A DNA stretch of 64,000 nucleotides, from positions 1-64,000 of the forward strand of contig DAIMDW010000016.1 in assembly GCA_036725605.1 (NCBI GenBank). Direction: 5' to 3'. The translations under genes were made by a program, and so were the position numbers. The notes beneath the pieces were generated by a model. The model did not search any database. It was not told the origin of the DNA and saw nothing but the letters and a program-made list of their open reading frames with translations. Source of the stretch: CALBTQ01 sp036725605 (GTDB lineage: Bacteria; Lernaellota; Lernaellaia; Lernaellales; Lernaellaceae). Shown piece by piece: positions 1-8,920 of the stretch. Each line of letters opens with the position of its first letter. Within the stretch, counting starts at the first letter, position 1.

Positions 1-40
1 GATTCAACCGAACGTCACTCTATCAGGTGTCTCGCCTTTT

Positions 41-190
41 GTGGGGGACAGTATGCCGGGCTGCGCCCGACCCTCTCCCCCGGGAGAGGGTAAGAAGCGG
101 AAAATCACGGGACACGTAACGAGTACATGTCCCGGATTTTCAAAACGCCCTTTTCCCCGTGGGAGAAGGGGCGGAGATGAGGGAAAACAA
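41..190. repeat. Composite dispersed intergenic repeat (copy 1)
   Basis: Non-coding stretch upstream of the first lipoprotein gene. It contains a CCCTCTCCC/GGGAGAGGG hairpin (about 70-90), an imperfect inverted repeat built on CGGGACA and TGTCCCG (about 98-139), and a CTTTTCCCCGTGGGAGAAGGGG block (about 149-170). The same blocks recur at about 24990-25110 (the CGGGACA/TGTCCCG part) and about 31920-32015 (the two GGGAGAGGG/GGGAGAAGGGG parts). Bases 1-336 otherwise hold no gene I can support; short ORFs here are read-through of the repeat. Confidence 0.75.
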
Positions 191-336
191 ACCGTAACAA
201 AACACCTCACATCGTTGGCCGTTCAGGGTTGCCGCTTCGCAATTTTTTCTTCCGCCGAAATATTTTCGCTATCCAAAATTATTTTTCGTGCTATAAGAAA
301 CGACAGGAGAGGGGCTTGGTGCATTGGAGGTGCGCC

Positions 337-2004
337 ATGGATTGCCCTTTCCGTTTTCGTTTAAGCCCCGTTTTTCTTCTCCTCATCCTTTGCGTTTTTG
401 CCCTGGGCGCCTGCGGGCTGGATCAGGATCCGTTTTCCAAACTGATCAATGGCGAGGATGACGACGACGATGAAAGCGACGACGACACCGACGATTGGGA
501 CGACGATTACGGCGGTGGCGGCGGCGGTGGCGGGCTGGCCGATCCCGAAATTGCGGCGGTGGTGCAGGAGGTCATCGAGGGCCTGATGGCGCGCGACGCC
601 GACGCGCTCGACCAAAAGGTATATCCCAACCTGAGTGAAGACTTCGCTCACGCCGGCCTGGATCGGGATGGTTATGTCGAATCCCTGAAGTCCGAACTGC
701 GCACCTCGCCGGAGCGGATCATCTCCGACTTCGGCGTGTATGGCGGGATCAGAAAAGACTATTACGAAGCGGAAGTGAACGTGCGCCTTCATTACTCCGG
801 CAACGAGATTCCGGATGACGAAACGGAATTTCCCGTTTATTTTCAAGGCTATCAAGAAATGACGTTCTATGTTTCAGAACATTTCGGTGATGTGGATTCC
901 TGGATGGTCGACGACTTTGTCACCGTTTCGGGCAAGGAAAAACTGTACGGCGGCGAAGATTTCGACATTACCATTTCCGATGGTTTTTTCCCGGATTACA
1001 CGAATTTTCCCTCGAACGGAATGGTATCCCTGGATGGAATGCTGCACCTGCCGTTGCTGGCGGAAGGGCAACGCCTAACAGCCGATTTCGGCATAGATGT
1101 GGGCGATCAACGCGGCCATGCGCGGATGTGGAACCGGCCGGAGAGCTATCTGTACGATTGGGATTTATCGAACATGCGAGGCTCGTTCGTCGATGTCGAA
1201 CTGACCCTGCCGGTGGATGAAACTCCGGAAAACTATATGATTCCCAAGTTGTTGCCAATGGGCGTCGATTCGGTGAACGTCAACACACGGTTCGTCGTGA
1301 CTGACGAAAATGGTCGTCGGGTGGGCTTGAAAGGTTATAATTTTACGTTTCCAGCCGAAAATTACAGCAATATGTGCTATTGCAGCGATCTGTTTGGCGC
1401 CGATGTCGACGGCCTGTGGCTGTTGCGGGTGGAAGATCCGCAATACGCGCCCTTCGAACTGCTCGATGTGCGCCGCACCGGCGAACAACTGTACGGCGTA
1501 AGTCTTTTTCCGGCATCCCGCGACGAGGGGATGGTCGGCGGTTGGGAACTGACGGGTCGGTTCCTGAACGAGGAAGTCAGTTTGACGGCCGATTCGCCCG
1601 GCGGGGAGGTCGTCTACCGAGCGCTTTGGCAGGACGGTTCTCTATCGGGCGTTATCGACTATTTGACTGCCGAAAGCGGCGCACAAACCGGGTTTGTCGG
1701 CCGTAAACTGGGCAACCGGTGCGTCGGTCTGCCGAAAACCGCCCTGAATGGCGCTTCGCTGAAAATTGTGATCGGCGAAAAGCAACTCGCCTGTCAAACC
1801 ACCCGCATGGGCGAAAAGGTGCGCCTGACTTGCGGCGGCGAGGCTTTTTCCGGGCGGATGGTTCGCAACGTCCTGGTCGCGGACGACGCCGCCCAGGTGG
1901 GTCTGACGCTGTTGCTGGCGTTCGATGACGATACGCGGGGCTATGCGGCCCTGTTGGATAAAACTACGGGGCAACTGGGCGAAGGGGCGTTTTCCGTGCA
2001 GTAG
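337..2004 (+). CDS. Asp-rich lipoprotein, paralog A
   Basis: Predicted 555-aa lipoprotein of unknown function. The ATG at 337 is chosen over an upstream ATG at 229 because GGAGG lies just before it and the protein then begins with a signal peptide ending in the lipobox LGAC (Cys26). After the Cys comes an Asp/Glu run (about residues 40-58) and a run of Gly, a flexible spacer between membrane anchor and body. The remainder looks globular with Cys pairs late in the chain (CYCSD, NRCVGL). It is a tandem paralog of the next gene: both share a helical start (EVIEGL / EIVEGL), GFVGRKL-NRCVGL and GRM-RNVL. Not assigned to a family. Confidence 0.85.
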   Translation: MDCPFRFRLSPVFLLLILCVFALGACGLDQDPFSKLINGEDDDDDESDDDTDDWDDDYGGGGGGGGLADPEIAAVVQEVIEGLMARDADALDQKVYPNLSEDFAHAGLDRDGYVESLKSELRTSPERIISDFGVYGGIRKDYYEAEVNVRLHYSGNEIPDDETEFPVYFQGYQEMTFYVSEHFGDVDSWMVDDFVTVSGKEKLYGGEDFDITISDGFFPDYTNFPSNGMVSLDGMLHLPLLAEGQRLTADFGIDVGDQRGHARMWNRPESYLYDWDLSNMRGSFVDVELTLPVDETPENYMIPKLLPMGVDSVNVNTRFVVTDENGRRVGLKGYNFTFPAENYSNMCYCSDLFGADVDGLWLLRVEDPQYAPFELLDVRRTGEQLYGVSLFPASRDEGMVGGWELTGRFLNEEVSLTADSPGGEVVYRALWQDGSLSGVIDYLTAESGAQTGFVGRKLGNRCVGLPKTALNGASLKIVIGEKQLACQTTRMGEKVRLTCGGEAFSGRMVRNVLVADDAAQVGLTLLLAFDDDTRGYAALLDKTTGQLGEGAFSVQ

Positions 2005-2048
2005 ACCGAGTGTCGCAGGAGAGGGGATCGGCAAATTGGAGGGTCGGC

Positions 2049-3671
2049 ATGAAAATTTTGTATCTCGTTGTTTTTGTGTGTTGTTTCGCGTTGGTTTTCG
2101 GCTTGGCCGCCTGTGAATGCGATCCCGGCAAGGACGGCGAGGCATGGGACCACTACGGCGACGATGACGATGATCACGGTGGCAGTGACGATGACGATGA
2201 TAATGAAAAAAGTCCAATCGATCTGGTCTCTGCCGCAGTGGATGAAATCGTTGAGGGCTTGTTGGCCCGCACGCCCGAAGCCTTGGAAGAAAAAGTGTTT
2301 CCGTATGTGGCCGAAGACTTCAATTCGGCCGGTTTGGATAGTGAAGGATTCAAAAATTACTTGCTGGCCGATTTGCGTCGCGTTCCCAATCTGGTTTATG
2401 CCGAATACACGGTGTCCAAAACGATCCTGGAGGAACAAAACTCGATTGGGGCCGAAGTCACAATCGACTATAACGCCGTTCAACTTGCTGGAAACAATAA
2501 GGAAATCCCCTGGGGATTGAGGGGGAATGTCGTGCTGAGCATGGACTTTTATTCTTCGAGGAAGGATGAAGATGCCTATAAGATGAAGAGCTTCCAAATG
2601 TCCGACGGTTTCGCCGAAATCAGCGGCGGCATGGGCATGGATGTCGTTTACGGAAGCGATTTTATCATCGATACGCAGGATGTATGGCAGAATGAAACGA
2701 TTACCGTAAAGGGCACGATTCGTCTGCCGCAACTAGCGGAGGGAGAACGGCTGGAGGCGTCTTTTGGCCTGAATTGGGGCGATTGGCGCGGGAATCCTCA
2801 GGTCTGGCAATATCCGGAAGCGGTTGTTTTTGCTCAGGATTGGACGGAATTGCAGGGGCAGTTCGTGTTGATGGACCTGATGTTGCCCGACGACGGACTG
2901 CCGGAAAACACCGGCATTCCCTATAAACTTCCCCTGGGCGTGACAACGGTGGAATATCGCATGCTGTTCAGGCGGATCGCGGCGGACGGTCGCGTGATGG
3001 GAGTCAGCGGGCAGTCGATGTTCCTGCCGATCTATGGAAGAGTCAACCAGCCCTATTGCGCCCAGTCGTTGACCGAGGACGCCGACGGCATCTGGCTGTT
3101 GCGGGTGGACGATGGCTCGGTCCAATTGCTGGATGTACGCGAGCCCGTACATTGGCTTTACGGCACGACTTTGTCTTCCGTCACCGGCGACGATGGAACT
3201 GTCGGCAGCTTGGATTTTACCGGGTATGAGATTCACGAGGAAGTGACCCTGCGATCGAGCGACGATGATACGCTCGTGTATTATCGGGCCGTCCGGCAGG
3301 GCGATCGCCTGGTAGGCGGGACCATCGAAGATTTTTCTTCCGAGATGAAAGATGTGACCGGCTTCGTCGGTCGCAAGCTGAGCAACCGGTGCGTCGGCCT
3401 GTCGCCTTACGATCTGGACGGCGCGGCGCTGTTGGTGGATTTCGACGACCGGAAACTGGTGTGTCTGGCCCAGCGCAATGGAGAGGAAGTTTTCATAAAT
3501 TGCGGTGCGGAGCATTTTGCCGGGCGCATGACCCGCAACGTGCTGCTGGCGAGGAGTACGACGGACAACACCTTGTTATTGCTGGCGTTTGCCGACAACC
3601 TCTACGCCGAGGCGCTACTTGTCGATTCGCCGGCCGGCGAACCGCGGCAGGGCGCGGTTTTCGTGCAATAA
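2049..3671 (+). CDS. Asp-rich lipoprotein, paralog B
   Basis: Predicted 540-aa lipoprotein, tandem paralog of the gene ending 44 bp upstream and probably co-transcribed with it. The ATG at 2049 follows a GGAGGG ribosome site and gives a signal peptide with lipobox LAAC (Cys22); an earlier in-frame ATG at 2010 would place a polar tail before the signal. Residues about 36-55 form an Asp/His/Gly spacer. The C-terminal part shares GFVGRKLSNRCVGL, GRMTRNVLLA and a terminal FVQ with paralog A. Function unknown; such pairs suggest a surface protein that diversified by duplication. Confidence 0.85.
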   Translation: MKILYLVVFVCCFALVFGLAACECDPGKDGEAWDHYGDDDDDHGGSDDDDDNEKSPIDLVSAAVDEIVEGLLARTPEALEEKVFPYVAEDFNSAGLDSEGFKNYLLADLRRVPNLVYAEYTVSKTILEEQNSIGAEVTIDYNAVQLAGNNKEIPWGLRGNVVLSMDFYSSRKDEDAYKMKSFQMSDGFAEISGGMGMDVVYGSDFIIDTQDVWQNETITVKGTIRLPQLAEGERLEASFGLNWGDWRGNPQVWQYPEAVVFAQDWTELQGQFVLMDLMLPDDGLPENTGIPYKLPLGVTTVEYRMLFRRIAADGRVMGVSGQSMFLPIYGRVNQPYCAQSLTEDADGIWLLRVDDGSVQLLDVREPVHWLYGTTLSSVTGDDGTVGSLDFTGYEIHEEVTLRSSDDDTLVYYRAVRQGDRLVGGTIEDFSSEMKDVTGFVGRKLSNRCVGLSPYDLDGAALLVDFDDRKLVCLAQRNGEEVFINCGAEHFAGRMTRNVLLARSTTDNTLLLLAFADNLYAEALLVDSPAGEPRQGAVFVQ

Positions 3672-3744
3672 TTAAGTCGGTAAAAGGGAAGTATATTATT
3701 TTTATAAGAACGCCTACGGTGCCAATTGGTTTTTCGTAGAAAAG

Positions 3745-4296
3745 TTATAATATAATTGAATCAATTAATTCCTGTGTAATCTGGTACCTATCATCGCATT
3801 CATCCCAAAGCTCTTGATGTGTGGAACTCATACTTCCATGCCATAACGCAACTAAAACTCCATGATTTTTTGCTGCGTGAACAGCAGGAACAAAGTCACT
3901 ATCCCCGGATATGATTGCGGCATTACTTATTTGCTTTGTCGCGGCCATGCTAACAAGATCAACGCCAAACATGATGTCAACTCGTTTTTGTTGAAAAATA
4001 GGCCTCCCTTTATCGTTCATGCCTCGATATGCCAATTTTCCTAATCTGACTTCAAATCTTGGCAATCTTGACAGGGAGGTGAAAAATGTAGTTGCGGAAT
4101 CTCTCAGTTTTTTCTGATTTGGCGTTGGTCTCGGTCCTTGATATGGAGGGCAATTATAATAATAGGTTCTTAGAATTTCTTTTCCATGTGCAACTGTAGC
4201 AGCTAGCTTACCATAATCAATATCAGCAGAATTAAACTCGTTTTTCAAAATTTTATTTAAATATCCACCATCGATAAAAATTGCAATTCTATCCAT
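3745..4296 (-). CDS. NYN-domain (LabA/DUF88-like) putative RNase
   Basis: 183-aa protein with a NYN (PIN-like) nuclease fold. The acidic metal-binding residues are visible: D9 in IAIFIDGGYL, D107/D113 in KRVDIMFGVDLV, and D132/D134 in IISGDSDFVPAV. Family members cleave RNA; some act as toxins or in stress responses. The gene is plainly AT-rich, with many AAA, TTA and ATA codons, unlike the GC-rich genes on both sides, and it stands alone. No antitoxin-like partner is visible. A terminator-like hairpin and a 25-bp palindrome lie upstream. Domain call is firm; biological role is not known. Confidence 0.85.
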   Translation of the reverse strand: MDRIAIFIDGGYLNKILKNEFNSADIDYGKLAATVAHGKEILRTYYYNCPPYQGPRPTPNQKKLRDSATTFFTSLSRLPRFEVRLGKLAYRGMNDKGRPIFQQKRVDIMFGVDLVSMAATKQISNAAIISGDSDFVPAVHAAKNHGVLVALWHGSMSSTHQELWDECDDRYQITQELIDSIIL

Positions 4297-4331
4297 TTGT
4301 TATTCCAATATAGTAATTGAGTAGATATAAC

Positions 4332-4359
4332 AAAAGGGGAAGCCTTGGCTCCCCCTTTT
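4332..4359 (-). terminator. Rho-independent terminator-like hairpin
   Basis: AAAAGGGG pairs with CCCCTTTT around an AGCC/GGCT inner stem. Read on the minus strand the stem runs into TTTTGTT. It lies between the end of the enoyl-CoA hydratase gene and the start of the NYN gene, so it would stop upstream transcription. It is nearly symmetric and could work in both directions. Confidence 0.6.
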
Positions 4360-4373
4360 GCTTCCGAATAAAT

Positions 4374-4398
4374 CCCAGAAGTTAAATTTAACTCTGGG
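4374..4398. promoter_or_regulatory. Palindrome, possible operator upstream of the NYN gene
   Basis: CCCAGA and TCTGGG arms flank an AT-rich centre (AGTTAAATTTAACT, itself a perfect palindrome). It sits about 80-100 bp upstream of the NYN start inside the AT-rich island. A dimeric regulator site is possible; it could also be part of an insertion boundary. No regulator gene is adjacent. Confidence 0.35.
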
Positions 4399-4547
4399 GA
4401 ACATTATGTGTAAATTCTAAAAATATGATGTAAGTTTGTCAAGAGTTTTTATATTTCTGGTTTTTGCCCACCAGGTTAAAACATAACAATTTTGTGCGGC
4501 GGAGCGTTCCCGTCACCGTTCCGCCGCTTTCGCTTATCTTATGAAAA

Positions 4548-5336
4548 TCACTCGCCTTTCCAGACAGGCGCGCGCTTTTCGATGCGCGAGGCGACGCCCT
4601 CCTGGAAGTCCTTGGACCTGACCAGCAACGATTGCGCCACGGCCTCGAATTTCATCGACGATTGCAGATCCAGTTCGTAGGCATGGTCGAGCACCACTTT
4701 GGCCACGCCGACCGCCAGGGGCGCGCCCTTGCCCAACTCCTCGTGCCAGCGCATGGCGGCGGCCATTCCTTCGCCGGCGGGCACGACCTCGTTGACCAGG
4801 CCCCATTTCTCGGCCGTTTCCGGGGTGATGGTCTTGCCGGTCATGATCAGTTCCTTGGCCCGCGGCAGGCCGACGGTGCGCACCAGGCGCGTACTGCCGC
4901 CGACGTCCGGAATCAGGCCCAGGCGCACTTCCTCGATGTTGATGCGGGTGCCGGTCTCGGCGACGCGGAAATCGCACGCCAGGGCGAATTCCAGGGCCAT
5001 GCCGATGCAGTAGCCGTGCAGCACGGCGATGACCGGCTTTTCCAGCCGGGCGAGCTGGTGGGTGACGTTCTGCAGCCGCTGGACCAGAGCGCGGAACTTG
5101 CCGGTGCCGCTCATGTCGGCTCCGGCGAGGGCGAAAAAGTCGATGCCGGCGCTGAAAGCCGGACCCGCGCCGTTGAGGATCACCGTGCGCACGGAATCCT
5201 TTTCGACGATTTCCTTCATGATTTCTTCGAGTTGCGCCAGCATTTCCATATTCATCGCGTTGCGCTTGTCGGCGCGATTGAGCGTGACGATGCGCGCGCT
5301 GCCTTCGTCGCGGACGATGACCACGGGTTCGCTCAT
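4548..5336 (-). CDS. Enoyl-CoA hydratase/isomerase (crotonase) family protein
   Basis: 262-aa crotonase-fold protein, usual length for the family. AGIDFFALAG and the HGYCIGMALEFALACDF segment form the CoA pocket and oxyanion hole. Both acidic positions of a classical hydratase appear to be kept: the Glu before VRLGLIPDVGG and the Glu in AKELIMTG. This supports hydration of 2-enoyl-CoA in fatty-acid degradation, though isomerase or other crotonase activities cannot be excluded. GGAGAGG precedes the ATG. It follows the 165-aa hypothetical gene by about 34 bp on the same strand and is likely in one transcript with it. Confidence 0.9.
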   Translation of the reverse strand: MSEPVVIVRDEGSARIVTLNRADKRNAMNMEMLAQLEEIMKEIVEKDSVRTVILNGAGPAFSAGIDFFALAGADMSGTGKFRALVQRLQNVTHQLARLEKPVIAVLHGYCIGMALEFALACDFRVAETGTRINIEEVRLGLIPDVGGSTRLVRTVGLPRAKELIMTGKTITPETAEKWGLVNEVVPAGEGMAAAMRWHEELGKGAPLAVGVAKVVLDHAYELDLQSSMKFEAVAQSLLVRSKDFQEGVASRIEKRAPVWKGE

Positions 5337-5370
5337 GAGCCTCTCCTCAGCTATTGATTCCTGCGTGGGA

Positions 5371-5868
5371 TTATTCGATCGATTCCAAGGCGGTTTTGGC
5401 CGCCATCTTGGTCTTTGTTTTACCGGTCATCGCGGCGATGCGCAACCGGCTTTTGATCGCCCGCACCTCGCCGGGCGTGCGTTCGGCGATCCCGGCGACC
5501 AGGGCCTCGATGGCCGGCACGGCGATTTTCGAGGGCCCGGCCTCGCACAGCAGCAGTTGCACGTGCCAATCGTCGGTGACGCCGAATTTTTCGAGAAACT
5601 GCCCGGCCAGCTCGTCGAAGCGGTCCGTTCCCTTGGCCTGCTCCAGTTCTTCGAGCGCGGCGACCTGTTGGGCGTCGGTCTTTTTGGCGAAGAGCTTGTC
5701 GGCCTCGCGCAACGCGACCTGCTTGGCATAGGCCTGCTGCTTTTTGGTGCCGGTGAAGGCCGGTTTTTCCTCGCGGCGATAGTTCGACCGGTCGCGCCGC
5801 TTGTCGAGTTCCCGCCACGAGGGGCGGTCGTCGTCGCTCCAACTGCGATGATCGTCGTCGGGGCCCAT
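5371..5868 (-). CDS. Conserved hypothetical charged helical protein
   Basis: 165-aa soluble protein with no family I recognise. The ATG at 5868 is preferred because GGAGG lies just upstream; a longer frame would run through the terminator at 5927-5961. The first 45 residues are rich in Asp, Arg and Ser and look disordered. The rest is predicted helical and rich in Ala, Glu and Lys, ending in a basic stretch (TGKTKTKMAAKTALESIE). It lies directly upstream of the crotonase gene and is probably co-transcribed with it. Confidence 0.75.
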   Translation of the reverse strand: MGPDDDHRSWSDDDRPSWRELDKRRDRSNYRREEKPAFTGTKKQQAYAKQVALREADKLFAKKTDAQQVAALEELEQAKGTDRFDELAGQFLEKFGVTDDWHVQLLLCEAGPSKIAVPAIEALVAGIAERTPGEVRAIKSRLRIAAMTGKTKTKMAAKTALESIE

Positions 5869-5926
5869 GGTTTTTCCTCCTGCTTGCCGGTCAGGATACC
5901 ATGTTCCGACGGCGGGTGCAGCAATG

Positions 5927-5961
5927 AAAAAACCCCCGAGCCTTGCGGCCCGGGGGTTTTT
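5927..5961 (-). terminator. Strong rho-independent terminator
   Basis: AAAAACCCCCG and CGGGGGTTTTT form a long GC stem with a short GCC/GGC inner stem and loop. Read on the minus strand it lies 28 bp beyond the stop of the poly-Asp lipoprotein gene and ends in a T run. The symmetric tails make it potentially bidirectional. Confidence 0.85.
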
Positions 5962-5988
5962 ATTACGCAATTATTGCGTTAGCGCCAA

Positions 5989-6333
5989 TTACATCAAAGC
6001 GTCTTCGATGCAGGTAGCGGCGTCGTCGCAATTGCCAATGTTGTTCACGAGGCAGTCATAGCCGGTGTCGCCGTAGAAGGCTTCGCCAGCTTCGCACCAG
6101 GCGATCAGGTCGGCGACGTCGATGGCGTTGCCGTCTTCATCTTCCAGGTACCAGCCGCAGTCATCAAAGAACGTCCAGGCGGTTTCACAGGTGACCACGT
6201 CGTCATCATCGTCGTCGTCGTCGTCGTCATCATCATCATCGTCGTCGTCGTCATCATCGCCACACGCGATAACCACGCCCAGGCTCAGGACCAAAGCAAA
6301 AATGATGGTCAGAAGCATCAGTTTATTGGTCAT
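5989..6333 (-). CDS. Small poly-Asp lipoprotein
   Basis: 114-aa predicted lipoprotein. ATG at 6333 follows GGAGG with good spacing. The signal peptide ends in a lipobox-like VIAC; immediately after the Cys and Gly comes a run of about 20 consecutive Asp residues encoded by a GAT/GAC microsatellite (about 6200-6260). The C-terminal part is short and acidic with several Cys (VVTCETAW, DDCGWY, AWCEAG, YDCLVN, GNCDDAATC), which suggests a small disulfide-bonded domain. Function unknown. A clear terminator follows. Confidence 0.85.
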   Translation of the reverse strand: MTNKLMLLTIIFALVLSLGVVIACGDDDDDDDDDDDDDDDDDDDDVVTCETAWTFFDDCGWYLEDEDGNAIDVADLIAWCEAGEAFYGDTGYDCLVNNIGNCDDAATCIEDALM

Positions 6334-6869
6334 GTTCTTTCTCCTCCGTTTAGGGTGTATTAGGTTTTTAAGGAAACAGTGAAATTGTAAACGAACAACC
6401 TCTCTGGCTCTGCCTTTGAGCCAAAATCTTCTATGCCAATAGCACACGACCTAGGGACGGTCAAGCGGAAAATGATTTTTTTCACGTCGGACATACTTGA
6501 TCAAACCATCTGATTTTGCACTCGATTTCTGATTTTATGGGCATAAGTTGTTGAATTGGTTGCTTTTTTCGTTAAAACCATGCTGTGCTGCGTCAAAACC
6601 GATAAAAAACAAATAGATAGAAGAGAAACTTAAGAAATTACCTCTCCATTTTCTCTTTTCTTTTGGAGAGTAAAAAAATCTTGCGGGTTCGCTCGGCGGG
6701 GTTGGTTAATTTGATGGATGATCCGGGCGGCGGCATGCGGCGCCGGGGAAACGATCTCGGCCGCGTTTGGGTGAGTGGTATAGTATTATACAGTAGAAAT
6801 AATCTTAATTTCGTCATGCGGGCCGTTTGCGTGGAGGCAGCGTGAAAGAAACAGGGCGCCGATTTGGAG
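6334..6869. other. Gene-free AT-rich intergenic region
   Basis: 536 bp between the start of the poly-Asp lipoprotein gene and the end of the sulfatase-like gene, both on the minus strand. It is AT-rich in its middle and should hold the promoter of the lipoprotein gene. A CTCTCC/GGAGAG hairpin with a 17-base loop lies at 6642-6670. A 60-codon plus-strand frame at 6663-6845 has no support. Confidence 0.5.
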
Positions 6870-8864
6870 TTACAAATAACCTAAGCTGCGCAGGCGCTCG
6901 ATCTCCTGTGCCGACAATTGCTCGGAGCGCGAGAAGGTCTTGCCGGCCGCCGTGCGTTGGCGGATCGCCTCCATCTGCTCGGCCATTTCGCGCCGCAGGA
7001 TTTCGGCCATTTTCGGATGCGACTGGGCCAGGTTGTTGCGTTCGAGCGGATCGACGCGCAGATCGAAAACCTCCTCGGGTTTGTCGATTTTCAGGTTAGC
7101 GCCGAAGTCCAGCTCGTAGGGCGTGACCAGCTTATAATCGCCGTTGCGCAAGGCGTAGCGCGGTTCGCCGCTCATGCTGGTTTCCGCGATCATCGACAGC
7201 GGATCGGCCGCGCCGGCGTGGATCATCCCCAGCAGATCGCGCCCGGGCAGGTTGTATTTCGTCGCCTCCAAACCGACCAACCCCAAGATGGTGGGGAACA
7301 GATCGAGCGACTGTACTTGTCCTTGTACGCGCACGCCCTCGGGCAGCATCATCGGGAAGCGCATGATCAGCGGCACGTGCAGCACTTCGTCGTACAGCGT
7401 CAGGCCGTGGCCGAAATAGCCGTGGTCGCGGAACTCCTCGCCATGGTCGCTGGTGACGATCAGCAACGTGTTGTCGATCGCCTTTTTCTCGTACAAAAAT
7501 TTGAATAGCCGCCCCAGCTCGCGATCGACCTGCGCGATCTCGCCATCGTACATCGCCAGGCAGAAATCGTTGAGCATGTCCTCGCCGCGAATCACCTTGA
7601 TGGCGAACTGCGCGTAATCCGTGGTGGCGATCAACTGCCGCAGCGGCGCGACGATCTGCCCCGGCCAGAATTCCTTGGCGGTCGCCTCGTCGGGCTCGTA
7701 GGGCCAGTGCGTGTCGTACATGTGCAGGAAGAGGAAGAAATTCTTGGCCAGCCGCGGCTCGATGAACCCGATGGCCTTGTCGACGATCGTCGCGGCCGGC
7801 TGCATGTCCTCGTAATCGAAATAGTCGAAGCCCTGGTGAAAGCCGTACACCTTGTCCAGCAGGATGTAACTGGTGACCGCCCCGGTGTCGAAGCCGTTTT
7901 CGCGCATGACCTCGGCGAGGGTCAGGGCGTGGTTGTCCAGCCGGTCGGTGACCTTGAACAGGCCCAGGGTGGTCGGCTGCACGCCGGTGAGCATCGCGCC
8001 GTGGCCGGGCAGGGTCCAACTGGAATTGGAAATCGCCTCCTCGAAGACCACGCCGTTTTTCGCCAGCAGGTCGAGGAAGGGCGTTTTCGCCGTTTGGCAG
8101 CCGTAGCAGCCCAGGCGGTCGGCGCGCAGGGTGTCCAGGCTGATCAGAATCACGTTGCGGCGCATGTCGCGGCCGGTCAGCGCCAGCGCCTTGTTGGTCA
8201 TGTTCAGCACGATCATCGCGACCACGATCACCGAGAGGGGAATCAGCAAACGCGCGGCCCATTTGCCCAACGGCGCCGGGGCGGAGGCTTTCGACCGGCG
8301 CACCAGTTTGCCCAGCGCGGCGCACAGATGGTTGAACCAGACGCCGAAGATCGAGGCCATCAGGATCCCCGCGACCATCCACCAGAAGCGGTTGGCGAAG
8401 GTCTTGGCCACCGCGAACAGATCCAGCCGCGACCAGAAGTAGCGGTCGAGATAGATGGTGAATTCGGCGTTCTCGCGGATGATCGCGGGCAGCTTGTGCG
8501 TTTCCACGCTCTGCCCCGAGACGGTCAGGTAGGTGAACAGCCAGACCATCGTCAGATACAGCGGGAAGAACAACAGCACGCCGATCGCCGTGCGCAGACT
8601 GGGCGCGAAGGGCCGGCCCAGCATGGCCTGCAGGGCGCTGAGGATCATCAGCAGGATCGTCGCGTTGAAGGCGACGAAAAAGCCGCTGTTGAGCGTGTGG
8701 GTCACCTGGCCGATCACCGTGCGCCACAGACCGTATTGGAAATCGCCCTGTTCGATCAACTGCAGCGTGGTCACCGTCAGCCCCACGGCGCAACCGATCA
8801 GCAACCCCAGGGGCAACAGCAACGCGATTTTCTTCAGTTCGGTGTTCAGTTGTTCGGCTTCCAC
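6870..8864 (-). CDS. Membrane-anchored sulfatase-like hydrolase 1
   Basis: 664-aa protein with an N-terminal membrane part (several hydrophobic segments over about 230 residues) and a periplasmic alkaline-phosphatase-superfamily domain. Motifs: ISLDTLRADRLGCYG (metal site), SWTLPGHGAMLTG (nucleophile region), and TSDHGEEFRDHGYFGHG (metal site). The formylglycine-forming Cys/Ser-x-Pro-x-Arg motif is absent; a Trp-Thr pair stands there, as in phosphotransferase-like relatives. It ends in the family-typical LRSLGYL. I favour a GTG start at 8864, preceded by AAGGA; the ATG at 8900 lies inside a repeated segment. Substrate unknown. Confidence 0.85.
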   Translation of the reverse strand: MEAEQLNTELKKIALLLPLGLLIGCAVGLTVTTLQLIEQGDFQYGLWRTVIGQVTHTLNSGFFVAFNATILLMILSALQAMLGRPFAPSLRTAIGVLLFFPLYLTMVWLFTYLTVSGQSVETHKLPAIIRENAEFTIYLDRYFWSRLDLFAVAKTFANRFWWMVAGILMASIFGVWFNHLCAALGKLVRRSKASAPAPLGKWAARLLIPLSVIVVAMIVLNMTNKALALTGRDMRRNVILISLDTLRADRLGCYGCQTAKTPFLDLLAKNGVVFEEAISNSSWTLPGHGAMLTGVQPTTLGLFKVTDRLDNHALTLAEVMRENGFDTGAVTSYILLDKVYGFHQGFDYFDYEDMQPAATIVDKAIGFIEPRLAKNFFLFLHMYDTHWPYEPDEATAKEFWPGQIVAPLRQLIATTDYAQFAIKVIRGEDMLNDFCLAMYDGEIAQVDRELGRLFKFLYEKKAIDNTLLIVTSDHGEEFRDHGYFGHGLTLYDEVLHVPLIMRFPMMLPEGVRVQGQVQSLDLFPTILGLVGLEATKYNLPGRDLLGMIHAGAADPLSMIAETSMSGEPRYALRNGDYKLVTPYELDFGANLKIDKPEEVFDLRVDPLERNNLAQSHPKMAEILRREMAEQMEAIRQRTAAGKTFSRSEQLSAQEIERLRSLGYL

Positions 8865-8868
8865 CTGC

Positions 8869-8920
8869 TCATCCTTTTGATTCGCGATAGTGTAGGGCAA
8901 GGTGCGGTCCGGATCAATCG
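8869..8920. repeat. 52-bp direct repeat, left copy
   Basis: Matches 9432-9483 at 49 of 52 positions by eye, in the same orientation. It carries the ribosome-binding segment and 5' leader of the sulfatase-like gene. The two copies bracket the non-coding element 8921-9431. Confidence 0.9.

Noticed and set aside
1..336. Small ORFs in the repeat region
   Set aside because: They are frames through hairpin repeats, with no ribosome site or protein-like composition.
3745..4296. Two-gene toxin-antitoxin module
   Set aside because: No second small gene is adjacent to the NYN gene on either side.
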